Assembly (NCBI GenBank): GCA_009801085.1
Contig: VNWV01000001.1
Span: 5,890,001-5,954,000, forward strand
Direction of reading: 5' to 3'
DNA length: 64,000 nt
Source of the DNA: Lasiodiplodia sp. COLG20
Lineage: Eukaryota > Ascomycota > Dothideomycetes > Botryosphaeriales > Botryosphaeriaceae
The notes below the pieces were generated by a model. The model was not told where the DNA came from and searched no databases. It worked only from the letters and a program-made list of their open reading frames with translations. This document shows positions 1-11,394 of the stretch, one piece after another. The translations under genes and the position numbers were made by a program. Each line of letters starts with the position of its first letter. The stretch's first letter is position 1.

Positions 1-800
1 TGAGACTTTGAGCCGCGTGTTGAGCCGGCGCGCCGCTGAGCGGTTGTGCGAGAGGGCGCTGGGGGAGAAAGCCGTGGCTGCAGTGACGGCAGTTTGATTT
101 GGATGCTCAGGCCTTGGCAACGCTGTGGTGGGTGCGCGCGGAGCGTGGGTCGCGCGGAGGTTGATTTGCCTCACAGGCGATCCGCCCAGCAGCATCAGTC
201 ATCAGGCACGCCGGCGGTGCTGTGCATTAGGGCAACAAGACTACTGGGCAATTCCCAGGTCTGCTGCTGCTGCATCCGCTCTTTCGTTCCTTTCTGCTTC
301 TCCCCGCTCCCGCAGGCTGGGCTGCACCAATCCCGCGCCAGACCGCCTGCCAACTTTCCCACCTTTGGCACTGCCACCACGAGGCAGCTCGCTACCACCA
401 TCCGTCGCTCACTCGCTCACGCTCGTTAACTCTCCATTCTCGCCCGCCCGTCTCGCATAGCTCTGCGATGATCGCGCGCCCCGACGCCCGCGCCTCCAAC
501 TAAACCCGCCGTTTGTCGCGGCTGTGTCTCACCTTTCGCTCCTCCGTCGTGCGTGCACCGGACCGTCTGCCACCCGCCGCGCGACCGCATCACAGCGACT
601 TCTCGAACTGCGCGCCTCGACCGACGTTGCTGTCGGAGCCCTTCCCCTTCGACCATCCCGCCTTTTTTTCTTGTTTCCTCGAACCGACCCGACCTCAGAG
701 CTAGTCTCAAGTTGCCGTCCTCATCGCGCGGTCCGACCTCGAAGCCCTCTGCCTCGCGCCCAGCGAACCGGCAGAGCGGCCTTGACCCTTCGCAGCAACC
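1..800 (+). promoter_or_regulatory. Upstream region / 5' leader of palI
   Basis: There is no recognisable protein gene here. From about 300 to 800 the stretch is C/T-rich, typical of a fungal promoter and 5' leader. A short ATG-initiated frame at 468-503 (12 codons including the stop) could act as an upstream ORF if transcription starts before it. A longer ATG frame at about 103-429 resembles no family and has the low-complexity composition of a chance frame. The transcription start cannot be placed from sequence alone. Confidence 0.4.
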
Positions 801-3276
801 ATGCTCCTCCGCCCGGCGACGCCACTGTCCATTCTCTTCTTGGCTGCATTCGCCTTGTTGCTCCTCAGCACCATATCCACCCCCATCATCAAGGCCATTC
901 CGCTTGCTGAATTCGATGGCGTCACCTATGGCGTTTTCGGCTACTGCGAGGGCGACTCCTGCAGTAGCATGGGCATTGGCTATACCACCGGTACGAGCGC
1001 ATCTTTCTTTGCCTACTTTCGCAGAGCAATTACTGACCCGGCCTTGCAGATGACGGTCGCTTCTCGGATAGTAACGCCGACTTCGACCTTCCCTCCGGTG
1101 CGCGCCATACTCTGTCCGCAATCCTAATCGTGCACCCCGTTGCTGCCTTCCTGGCGCTCGTGTGCTTTGCTCTCGCCTTCGCCGCGCACTTCCATGCGCC
1201 CTCGCACTCGCCTCGTTATCTAATGATCCTCCTGGTCCTCATCTTCCCAACCCTGTTGGTATCCTTGCTGGCCTTCCTCGTGGACATCCTGCTATTCGTT
1301 CCGCATGTGGCATGGGGAGGATGGATCGTTCTGGCTGCGACTGTTGTCATTGCTGTGAGTGCCGTCGTGACTTGCGCAATGAGGCGCACGCTTGTGAGCA
1401 GGAAGGCTAGGAAGAAGAGGATTGCCGAGAACGCCGAGATGAATGGACAAAACTACTATGCGAGCCGTGGACCTGCACCAGTTATGGAGGACCCTTCTTT
1501 GCCTCGCGCCGAATCTCCACCTCCAATGCCTTCAGGCTCCCCTGTCTCACCGGACGGCAAGGGTCCTGAATTTGCTACTTTTGAGTTGCAGAAGCAGAGT
1601 ATGGATGATAGAGTGCCTTTGACCCAAACGCCTTCTATTAAGAGCTCGACTACAGATGGCCCTATAGAGGGCCCAGGAAGATACTACGGAGAAAGACCTC
1701 CTGTGCCACCAGGTGGGCAGGGCCGCGGACGCGGTCCACCAAGAGACCAGTACGGAAACCCGATCCCACCGAATGGCCAGCCTCTGCGACACCAGAATTC
1801 TGATGGAACTATGGGATCCGACAGGTCTGGAGGCCCGCCGCCCTTTTACGGTGCGCCCGGCAGAGGGAGAGGTGGGTTCCCACCTCGTGGACGCGGAGGC
1901 TTTGGCCCGAGAGGCCGCGGCGGCCCACCAGGCATGCGTGGCCGTGGTGGTCCTCCACCTGGTTATGGACCTGGTAGGGGTATGGGCCCTCCTGGTCCGG
2001 GCCCAATGGGTATGGGAATGGGCATGGGAGGTGGACCGATGGGGCCTAATCGTGGGCCTCCTCCCGGTTACAACAATGGATACTACGGTGGCCCCATGCC
2101 GCAAGGACGTGGTCCTCCCCAGGGCTCGTATGATGACAATCTGGGAGTACTGCCCGAGTCGAACAACCCTGTTGGTCAAGCAATAGAAATGGACCATCGG
2201 ACCGGTACTCCTCAGAATGGCATGAACAACTACGGCCTCAGGGACAGTGACAACGATCTTCAAGGCATGATTGGGCTTCAGCAAGGTCTGAGTCCCCACG
2301 CAGCTCCTCAGCGTCAACCCAGTCCTTTGAGCCCGACAAGCGACTACTCTCAGCCCTCACAGCAGTAAGCGTGCTCCCTTAGATCGTACTCAATATCACT
2401 AACGATCCTAGAAACGACTACGAGCCACCCCGCCAGAACTGGGTAAACCATGCCCCAGCACCACCTCCCCTTCAAACTGGGCCATCGGACGACAGTGGGC
2501 CATCGCAGAGGGCTCGAGCTCTTTCTCCCATCGCAGCATCGCCCGTCAGTTATAAGGAGCCAGTTGATCTTCCCGCAGGACTCACCAAGTCACCTCCTCG
2601 TCGGGTGGTCAGCCCGCAGCCTATGGGCTCTGTTACGCAGCCCGGTCACAACAGGATGAACTCCGGTGGTGATAACTACGTGGAGGACGTTGACCCGCGT
2701 TTTGCCAACCCAGAGCCGCCAGCAAGCATGGACCAGGAGAACAACGCGATTCCCGCCGCGCTCATGCCAGGATTTAGCGTGAACAGGACTGCCACCCCTC
2801 GCACCGAAAGTAGCTCGCCCAGCCAAGTAGCACCTCTTCCCAGCGATCAGTACGCACACAGCAATATTCCAGACGACAACGGCCCTCAAATGGTTCCTTA
2901 CAACGAATTCCCGGAAGATTATGAGGGGCCCCGTTCCCCGGGCGCTGCATCTGACACTTCGCATTTCACTTCGATCTCGCAGCGCGGCATCAACCCGATG
3001 TGGCGCCCTGGTCCAGGTGAAATGCCCATGGGTCGTGGTCCTTCATATGGCTACCAGCCCCAGCGTGGACCGCCACGCCCACGTCAGGAGGACGTTGTTC
3101 TGGAGGCAAACCCTGATTTCAGCATACCCGGCGTTGCCGCGCCTGGTCGAGGCAGGAATATTGGCCCTAGAGGCCGAGGTGGCTTTGGAGGTCCGGGCAG
3201 AGGTCCTCCCGCAGCAACACCTGTGGGAATGGGAAGTGCGGCCGGAGGCAGATATCCCGGAGCTCCCGGACTATAA
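801..3276 (+). CDS. palI: pH-response regulator PalI/Rim9, four-pass membrane protein
   Basis: PalI/Rim9 assists the plasma-membrane pH sensor PalH/Rim21 that triggers PacC/Rim101 processing at alkaline pH. The model has three exons, 801-990, 1050-2364 and 2412-3276, giving 789 aa; both joins are in frame. The N-terminal third shows the family topology: a hydrophobic segment near residues 10-32, a short extracellular loop with two Cys (FGYCEGDSC), then three further membrane segments near 85-108, 117-140 and 148-170, closed by basic residues. The rest is a long cytosolic tail rich in Pro, Gly and Arg, with RGRGG-type repeats at about residues 245-305 and again near the C-terminus. The tail is variable in the family. 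The second intron begins at an apparent stop (CAG-TAA), so an unspliced reading ends falsely at 2368. Identity is firm from the N-terminal region. Confidence 0.88.
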
Positions 3277-5448
3277 ATGGCTCAATCCATTGCCGCTGAC
3301 CATTTGGTGCCATGATCATTCGTGGACCAGCTCTTTCACCCCGTTCGTTCCAGCGAGTAATCCCCTCAATAATGGGCTGGACTGGACCTGATTTTCTATA
3401 CCTTCCTCTCTTTCTCGGTTGACATCACACTGGGCGACGGCTTCACGACCTCATATACCACATCGTTCTCTTTTTCTGGGCTTTTGAATGGGATTTTGTT
3501 GAGGTGGCTCGTCAGTGTGCACAAGACCGCATTATTCCCCCACTCCTATACCATGTTTCTCTTCAGCACATTCCTTGCATCCTATTGCGTACACAGCTTT
3601 TATTGACGCTTGCGTCTTCTGTTAACCCTTTTGTGAGGCCTGGTTGCATCTCTTTTCTTTCTCTCACACCACCGTCCGCGGGCATCAGGTCACGGTCAAG
3701 TAGCGACACGGAAAAAGCGCGTGTGCTCTCAACGACATCCATCGCTTGCTTTTTGTTCTTCCTTTTCTTGTATTTGCAATCTGCATCAAAGCATAGACAT
3801 GTCGGTTTTCTCCTTGTTATAAATAGCTAGGCGCCATCAAGGGGAGCTGAAAGGGAGAGCGCTACTTTTTCCGAGCTCTCTTGAATTTTTTTTTTTTTTT
3901 TTTATGAAAAGGGGATCAAACAGATGAGAAAGAATGGGAAAGTGCATTAGTTGTTTGTATGCCGTTCGCGAAGCTAGTTGTTTTTCTGACAGAATTAAGG
4001 TGACCTGTCGTCTGAGAGGTCCTTTCTTCTTTTCGATATCGAAAGGTTTGTGTGGGATTGTTTCAGTGATAGGATACATGTAGCTTAAGGCTTCACGAGG
4101 TTGGTGGCTTTGAGGTCTGTTTTCGAGGGCTGATGGGCGGCTTGGTACCTTGATTTTGGTGCCGAATTTTTGCAATTAGGTTACGCAAGGCGTGTCAGTT
4201 GTGGCAATAACAGTGAAAATTTTGTCTCTGCATGCACGTGCGCTCCATGTATCATTACCTTGGTCCTTCAGGGAAATTAAATGCGGTCCATCATGTCGTA
4301 CATGACATCATTCACGCGGGATTGACAGGAGGTCCAGCATTCACACTTAATACTAATCAGGAGCATGAAAATAAAACTGTCCTGTGGAGGGTTTGCCGTT
4401 TGGCTGCATGGCGTGATATAATGTGTTCGCGACCAGTCCTACAAAAAAAAAGAAGAAGAAAAACAAGAGAATCTGGACCATAGCGGTATTGATTCTGAGT
4501 GCAGGCCTAGCCTGGTGTGCAGAGGCAGTGAATTACTTCGAAGACGTGGTTAGAAAGTGGCTGTTTAAATTCTTCTCAATTGTGGCCGGTGAGTGCACAT
4601 CCAAGTCACGGGTTGCACAAATTACAAGAGCGTCCATGGATGTGAGAGCTGACCGGGTCACGGGCTTTGAATTTACAGGTGATGATATGTGCGGAAGCTG
4701 CCTCATACATCTTTAAGAGGCCAGTCCCACAAGTTATCGAATAATTTCGCATAAGAAGCTTTCCAATGTCGCCGATCAACAGATCGTAAAGCTTGGAAAA
4801 CCCGACACTGTTTTTGCCGGCGTGATGCGGTGAGCCACTCGGAAACCTATGCCTAGGTCTCCAGTCAGCTTATACTCATTTATTTCCCAACGAGCAACAA
4901 CTCCCAATGCAGAGCACCAAGTCAGGTTCTTGATTTTTAGCTACACCATCACGCTACAAGCTTGATGCACTCCATCATGTATTTGGTTCATTACATGCTT
5001 TTCACCACTTGGGCTTGATGAAGGGCGTCATAAATCTAAAGTATAGCGAGATCTCTTTTTATTGGGCTTCAGATATTGCGGTCCAGATTGCTGAGTGTAT
5101 ATAACCTGTAGCATAATTCTTAGTAAAGACGGATGGTGTAGGGATGGGTCAGTGAAAATTTCTTCATATACACACTGTAAATGCTTCAAATCCTGATTAG
5201 TAGGAAGGATGAATGTCGCCTTGAAAAAAAAAAAAAAAACACGCGAATTACTGAAGTGAATGGAAATAAAGATGCTTAATTTGTAGACCGAAAAGAAAAG
5301 TACTTATTGAGGGGAATCTGCGAACTGCATGTCTCATGGCTAAACGTATAGGTATCAAAAATTGTGGAACGGTAGAAGGGACCCCTTCTGAAACATAGAG
5401 AAGAGGACAAGAAAAAGAATAAGTAAAAGGACAACACCCCCGAACTCC
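3277..5448. other. Intergenic region between palI and the DUF6590 gene (convergent)
   Basis: These 2.2 kb hold no gene that I can support. They contain the 3' flanks of two converging genes, a T tract near 3886-3903 and an A tract near 5224-5239. The short open frames (for example 4232-4483 and 4423-4716) have no family resemblance and partly run through A-rich simple sequence. Base composition is more AT-rich than in the flanking genes. Confidence 0.5.
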
Positions 5449-6860
5449 TCACCTCCCCAACAACGCGGCCCTCTCCCTCGCAAACTTGCGTTCAATCTCC
5501 TCATTCTCCCGCGCCTCCTTCTTCTTCCGGTGCTCTGACTTATGCCTGCTGTCATCCTGCAGTCTTCGCCTCTCATCTGCAGCAAGAAGAATTAGCAACG
5601 AGCCCCCAATTCACACTAAAAAAAACAAGAAGACTCACCCAACCCCATTAAAGGCAGCCCTAGAACGCCCGCCTCCCTCCCGCCGACGCCCCACCTCCTC
5701 TCGACCGCCGTCCTGCTCCCGATCACGACCTCACACGGTAGGCCCCTGAAGACGACGAACGTATCCACATCGCTCCTCTCAGCGCCCTCGAACCGCCACC
5801 GCACTTTGACCATGCCGTCCGCGGCGGGCACGACGGCGCCGTTGCCGAGCATAACGACTTGAGGCTGCTCGCTGGTGTTGTAGCGCAGTGCGGTGGCGCC
5901 CAGGCGCTGCAGGGCCAGCTCCGGGTCGATGAAGTTGAGTTCGCAGGCCGTGTCGAAGAGGGCGCGGACGGGGGCAGTGGCGCGGGCGTCGCGCGCTGAC
6001 GAGAGTTGCAGCGGGATGTGCACGGCGCGCGTGCTGCGGCGCTGCGGGAAGGGCGTCACGGCTTGCTGCTTGTCGTTCCCTGCTGCTGCCGTCGGCCGAG
6101 CCGTTGGCTCGGGCGTGATGCTGGCGGGCTCGGCGGTGCGCGGGGCGACGATTTGGACGTGGTGTGAGACGGTTGGTGGCGCTTCGGGGATTGGGGGCGG
6201 GAATGTCGAGGTGCGGCGGGTGGGACGGATGGGGCGGACGGCTGGGGCGCGTTCGTGAGCAGGGATGGCGGTTGCCAGGGCGTTTTTATTGGCGGTAGGG
6301 TCGATGTGCGTGGCATCCAGGGCTTCGACCATGCGGTCCCATGTGCGCTTCCTGGTGAAGGGTCGGAGGATGGGCGGGTTGAGTTCTTCGAAGTCGCGGA
6401 GCATGACGTCCAGGCTGCGGGGTGTCACTTGGGCGAGCGGGTAGATAGGGCGTGAGTGCGAGATTTCGAAGAGAGAGTCGTAATTGAGGCGGGCCAAGCG
6501 TGGAAGAGCGGTGTCGTGACTGATGGGGTCTGCTTGAATGGGGGTACGGAGGTTGGTCTCATCGCGTAGACGGGACGGTTCGTCGCTGGTGTAGACGACG
6601 GCGTGGCGGTTTTGCTTTGAACGCACGTCTTTTCTGGTGCAGCCCTCGCCTTCGTAGGTCTTAATGTATCTAAAAGACTAATTTAGTTCTGTTCTATAAT
6701 AATAAGCACGGAAGAGAGTTGTATACAGGCACTGCGAGCTGTCTCTTCCAGCCCTTACTACAACACATCTCCGATAGACAGCCTTAGATAATGCCTTTAG
6801 GACTAAAAGCCTCTGCTTCTTTCCATAATCATCGAGCTCGTCCTCGTGAAGTTGGTACAT
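5449..6860 (-). CDS. DUF6590 domain protein with retropepsin-like aspartic protease domain
   Basis: Exons on the minus strand are 6860-6727, 6669-5639 and 5576-5449, giving 430 aa. Both introns (57 and 62 nt) have good sites. Residues about 20-150 match DUF6590, a fungal domain of unknown function: a CVVVRAG strand, then YEGEG (splice 1 joins the two halves), then HAVVYTS and LNYDSLFEISH. A Pro/Thr-rich linker follows. Around residues 255-365 is a retropepsin-like fold: ALFDTACELNFID (catalytic Asp in D-T-A, where DTG or DSG is usual), a glycine-containing flap-like strand, and CEVVIGSRTA matching the hydrophobic-hydrophobic-Gly partner motif. The last about 40 residues are highly charged and probably helical. 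Such domains occur in retroelement Gag-Pol and in Ddi1-type proteins; no reverse transcriptase, integrase or LTR lies nearby. The N-terminus is uncertain: the ATG at 6860 is used because an in-frame stop lies just upstream, but the DUF6590 domain probably starts earlier. Confidence 0.6.
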
Positions 6861-7974
6861 GAATATCTGCACAAGGAGTCAGTATACGTGCGAAGGGCAT
6901 CACTGCAGAGACTGACTCTTCCCGGGATGAAGAAGCCTTTCCAGTAACCTGGCTCGAGTGATTGGTAATCTTTGATCCGTTAGTGCTGGAAAGAGAGGGG
7001 AATTTGTATATGGAAGCATACTACGCGAGCTTTGGCTGGAGGCATTGCTGCGCACACCAGGACTGATGGAGCGGTCCGGCATATTTCCTAACAAAGTATT
7101 TCCTAGAAGATGAAGATGAGCGGCACAGTCCTCTGCGGCGGCGAGGCTGCTTTTATGCGCCAACGCCTAAGGAATGCATGACTTGCATGCGGGCGGGAGG
7201 CTGGCCGGAGCAGGGATCCAGGAACAGCTTGATGGCCGAGCCACCACCCGTGGGGGCCATGTTGGAGGCTCTGCGCTCACCAAGCACCGGAATATGCTGA
7301 CCGCCCTAATCACACAAAATCAAAATAGACTGCAAGAAAGCACGCGCGTGCGTCGGCTACACCGAGGCAGTCCTTGTCCCGAATGTGCGACCATGGGCTA
7401 CCATTTCCATCAACGAGCTGAAGGCAGCCTTCAGCCTAGCTTTGGGGGCCAACAGATGGCGCTAAAGTCGACATGTGGCCGCGTGATTGCCGTTGGGTTG
7501 AGAGGGCGACAAAAACCAGCCCACGTCGATACCGCATTGCAGTCATGCACACTTCGAACCTGCGACAAGTTAGAGAACGGCGAAAGTGAAGCATGTCAGC
7601 AGCGTGCAGCGAGGCAGGGTGCAGCTCAGCCTGCGGCTAGCAGGCAGCCATCTTACCTCATTAGGCCTCAATATCTGAACAACATATTGCTCTCAGCCCG
7701 GCATCATCCGGAGTCTCGCGAAATATAAAGCCACAAACAGGCACGTATTATTAGCACAAAGCTCATAGTTCTGATCAAATACGTGGTTTGCTTGTGAAAA
7801 GGAAAAGGAAAAGACGGGCAGCAGCATTTCATGGAAGCGACAAGAAGGCACTAAGCAAAATCGCGTTAGGAAAAAAGGAAAGCAAGAAAACAGATCAGCC
7901 GAAGGAAAAAAGTGTGCGCAACAGTCAGTGAAATATTCTCCCCGATAGAGTTTGACTCTCTTTGCAATACCTGA
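6861..7974. other. Region between DUF6590 gene and a single-pass membrane protein gene
   Basis: The minus-strand stretch 6900-7082 is open, starts at an ATG (7082) and ends in a HPGK-like motif that could precede the DUF6590 domain; it may be a missing first exon (see findings). On the plus strand 7174-7728 is an ATG-initiated frame of 184 codons without any recognisable domain, and I do not call it a gene. The part from 7730 to 7974 is A-rich 3' flank of the next gene. Confidence 0.4.
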
Positions 7975-8944
7975 TTATGCAGACTTCTTAGGGAAATCTC
8001 CTTCCAGCTCCACACAAGTACTTGCTCCGACCTCTTGAGCGCCCGTGTCTCCCTCCAGCTCCATGACTTGCGCATCTGCTTGGAGCTCTGATGATGCAGC
8101 GGCTCTCCCCTGAGACGGCTCGTCTGCTACAAGCTCCCTTGGCTGTGACTCGTCTGAACAGTCCGTTTCGACCGTGACCAAGCCTTTTTTCCGTTGCCGT
8201 AGTATCAACAGGACTATGATGATGGCAACAAATAACGTCCCTATAGGAACTCCAATGACGATTCCAACACTCATATCTGGAGTACTTGTGCGCTCAGATG
8301 TATTTTGGGTCCTAACGGCTGAAGAACTTGAGGGCGAAGCGGTGAAAACCGCGTTCCAGCCTTGGATGGCGATTGCACTAACTTGCGTTGGTGTTTCTAG
8401 CGTTGTCGTCTTCATAGAGATGGGGGTGCCAGAGCCGTTGAGATATGTGAGGACCATGCCTTGTGGCATATTGGACATACAATCGTAAGGGAAATTCCCT
8501 GTGGCGTAATAGTAACCACTGATTGCATGTGTAAGTAAGGATATATATTTACTCGATACCTGAGGCTTACGAAGGACAGCAGAGAGCATGAGCGCTGAGC
8601 CCACCGGGTTTTCCACTACTCACCACCGTTGACCAATCCTCTGGACATACTAACGGCGAAATCTCTGTAGCGAAGAAGGGGGGCGATAAACCCTCAGTGA
8701 TCCAGCCCGACGTAAGTCTGTATTGGCCAAGAGAATGATTGACGACTGATGGAAGGCATTTCTCCCTCGGTTCAGGAGTAGTATCGTCATAAGGGTCTAT
8801 ACATGCGAATGCGCATACGCTCCCAGATTCGAGTTGAAATTTGCTCTTGCAGCTATGCGGCGCCTTGAAGACAGTTGTCAAGGGCACCAACGTTGTTATT
8901 GTCAAGGAATTCGTTATACGCGGTAGAGTTGAAGTTGGTGGCAT
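7975..8944 (-). CDS. Cys-containing single-pass membrane protein of unknown function
   Basis: Exons are 8944-8571 and 8518-7975 (52-nt intron), giving 305 aa. The N-terminal half is Ser/Thr-rich and contains spaced cysteines (APHSC, VCAFAC, EKCLPS, PLVCPEDW, LCCPSGYYY), a layout common in a large ascomycete group of cell-surface proteins that read TTxxPLTTxF near the start. The splice restores CCPSGYYYATG, supporting the model. A membrane segment lies near residues 205-230 (GIVIGVPIGTLFVAIIIVLLIL), followed by a basic stop-transfer RQRKK and an acidic cytosolic tail of about 75 residues. I see no classical N-terminal signal peptide, so the segment probably acts as a signal anchor with the Cys-rich part outside. 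Function is unknown; wall sensing is only a guess from the architecture. Confidence 0.65.
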
Positions 8945-9573
8945 GTCGAAGAATCTTACGTCGGAGCAATCATGGAGTTGAGTCAGTCATGAGAGCGGAG
9001 ACGGACTCGCCATACCTCGACCCATGACTTGGAGCACACTGTTTGTGTCACACACGATCGATTGGTGGGTACAGACTACAAACAAATAAGTGTTGCACGA
9101 GCCGTGCCTCCACGAGCCGTGCCTCCACGCTCCTCACCATACTGCGCCAACACTGACAAGTGCTGAAGTGATGAGGCCGACTACCTGCCGAAGTCTTAGA
9201 TATCACGTCCATCTTGAGAAGAGATCCGGAATGTGGGAATCGAACATTGCAGCGAAGATGAAGGAAGAATTCGAGGTTTGCGTTTGGCGTCCCACTCCCA
9301 TATGCATGTTTCCGCGGGAACCACAAGCTTTGAAATAACTCGATGGCGACATCAGAGCCCCTCCACCGGATCGTGAACAGCACCTATTATTAGTTGATTA
9401 ACCTCTTGCTCCATTCAACGAGAGCCTACCAGTAACAAAGAGGGTACTAGAACGATAATCAATCATGAGCGTACAACGCTACGAGCACTTTGTGAAGCAT
9501 TAATTTTTATTAGGCATCGAGACTATACCAAGCTCAGCAAAATCTTAGCATCAAGCCTGGTCTCTGGTTACAC
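8945..9573. other. Intergenic region with a 15-bp tandem duplication
   Basis: There is no supported gene. Two tandem copies of a 15-bp unit (cacgagccgtgcctc) lie at 9096-9125, followed by a partial third. The rest is the promoter of the membrane-protein gene and the 3' flank of the Rav2-like gene. Confidence 0.5.
9096..9125. repeat. 15-bp tandem duplication
   Basis: Two exact tandem copies of cacgagccgtgcctc, followed by the first four bases of a third. It lies in noncoding sequence between two minus-strand genes. Confidence 0.7.
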
Positions 9574-10681
9574 CTACCTCGCATCATCATCACACTTTCC
9601 CATGACAATGTCGAGAGCTTTCCTGCTCAGTGCCACATTATGCTCCAGAGCATTCAACTTAGCCATTGCCGCGATCAGATTCGGGTCTTGGGTTTCAACC
9701 CGAATCTTTTCCTTCACCTTCACCTCTTGCTTGCGGTATGTGAATACTTTCTCCGCTTCATCATGTGCTGGCGCATGAGAGACGCCGAGAGCACCTGCGA
9801 TAGCTTTGCGAATGCCGAAAATGCTTCCATCGTCACCAGTCCATGGCTCTAATGTGCGGATCTCAAGAATTATAGCAGCATCTTGGAGGTACAAATGGAC
9901 CGAGACTTCGGGCGGCAACGGAGGGTCAAATATCTGTACGATAAGTCAGTCAAATGCACGAGCCGCGTAAGAGGAGAGGCTGTGCGCTCCCGTGGACTGA
10001 CCTTCTCATCCGCTGGATGGTCCCACCATTGAGGCCGCACCTCTGAGCTCCCTTTCAAAGCCTGGCGAGCGTCCTCAATATTGTCATAGAGCAGCTGAAG
10101 TTGCCCCGAAATGTAGTTTGCGTTTTTCGCGTCGCCGGCCCAAGTGGTCACGTCGACGACATCGAGACAAGAATTTATGTGAGTCCGCGCGGCCGTCAGC
10201 TGTTCAATGACCAGGGTGGATGCTTGTGGTTGTTGCGAAATGGTCAGCGGGTAGCTGGTCGCACCGCGCGGAGGAGGCAGACTCGGGAGGCGCAGCTTGA
10301 TGTCCTGCAGGGCTCAGCCATCGAAGTTTGCGCAAGCCAGCGGCAAGGCGGGGAAAACACGTACGCCCTTCACTATACGCGTACCCACACGCGTCACGAA
10401 GCCCTTCAGGCTTTCAGACCTCACGGTAGACACGACCAAGGTGGATCCATGCTCGGTCGGAGCTAGCAAAGCGGCGCACTCCTCGAGGCCGGCCTTGAGG
10501 GATTTGAGGGTGGTGCGCAGCGACGACAGCAGCCACTCTAGCTCGCGAGCCTAAGGCAGTAGGCGATTAGCAAGATCACGGGAGACTGTGCGCCAAAGCG
10601 GGGGAGCAGCAGTACCAGAGCGGCGTCCTCTTCACGGGCGAGCTCATCCTTGAGGATCGGCGGCCAGACCGTGGTAGCCAT
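9574..10681 (-). CDS. RAVE complex subunit 2 / Rogdi-like V-ATPase regulator
   Basis: Rav2 (yeast) and Rogdi (animals) help the RAVE complex reassemble the V1 and Vo sectors of the vacuolar ATPase. Four exons, 10681-10616, 10550-10365, 10304-10002 and 9933-9574, give 304 aa with all phases consistent. Diagnostic stretches are the N-terminal REEDAALARELEWLLSSL (restored by splice 1), the middle CLDVVDVTTWAGDAKNANYI followed by LQLLYDNIEDARQAL, and the conserved WWDHPADEKIFDPPLPPEV (restored by splice 3), then a hydrophobic HLYLQDAAIILEIRTLEP block. The C-terminus is helical and charged. The start is the first ATG (MATTVWPP); an in-frame TTG further upstream was not used. It is transcribed divergently from the Sur7-family gene, with 713 bp between the starts. 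Confidence 0.82.
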
Positions 10682-11394
10682 GGGGGGCACGGACGGCGCA
10701 GCGAGTGGCAGACACAGGGTCAAAGAGCTTCAAAGGACGTGGGGAAGATTCGGGAAGCCGTGGTTGAGAGGTCGGTGTAGCTCGACGCAGGTGATGTGGC
10801 TTGTTGGCTAGGGTGCGATCGGCGCGTGCTGGTCGGATCGCACCGACTGATCTGCGGCAGGCATGTGCATCGCCGTGACAGCAGCGCAGGGTTCAGGCAC
10901 GCGGCGCCCGGCTTTTGTCCTGCAACCAGCCCTGCTGCCCGCTGCTGCGTACTTCTCGCTGCGCACCGGAGAATGAGACCTGCAGCCGGTTGCGAGAAGA
11001 CGAGGCGAGACAGAGAATCAATAGTCGCGCAGCTGACCGCCACGGCCGATCGCAGCGGAGACGGTCCACCATTTGCGCGTTCAGGGCTCAGGAGAGCGCA
11101 CCTGCGCGAGGCGCTGGGCTGCGCTTGGCCGGCGCGAGTTCGCTCGGAAGCGGCGTGGCGGTGACGTAGAGCATGACCTCACGCCGAACTTCCGGCCTGC
11201 TCAAAAACCTACGTACTCCACACCTGCCCGGCAGTTTAAACACAATCTGTTTCATCTTGCAGCTCCTGGTATGCGCAGCTCTGCAATTCGCCCAACGCAC
11301 GTTGCTAACCCTGCATTCCAGCAGTGAGCATCCTCCACGCGCGGACCCTTGCGCCCCACACTCGCCCGCCAGCCTCCCCGCACCCACCGCCAAG
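10682..11394. promoter_or_regulatory. Divergent promoter between Rav2-like and Sur7-family genes
   Basis: This 713-bp GC-rich region separates two divergent start codons and must hold both promoters and leaders. Several overlapping open frames are present but none resembles a family. I could not assign individual sites. Confidence 0.45.

Noticed and set aside
5449..6860. Reading the retropepsin-like gene as part of an LTR retrotransposon
   Set aside because: No reverse transcriptase, integrase, primer-binding site or long terminal repeats are visible nearby, and the gene has introns and a host-type DUF6590 domain.
7174..7728. 184-codon ATG frame on the plus strand
   Set aside because: No recognisable domain, no splice structure, and composition like the surrounding noncoding DNA.
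9231..9260. Second tRNA-like T-loop motif (gggaatcgaac)
   Set aside because: Stem pairing fails and no other tRNA arms are present within 80 bp.
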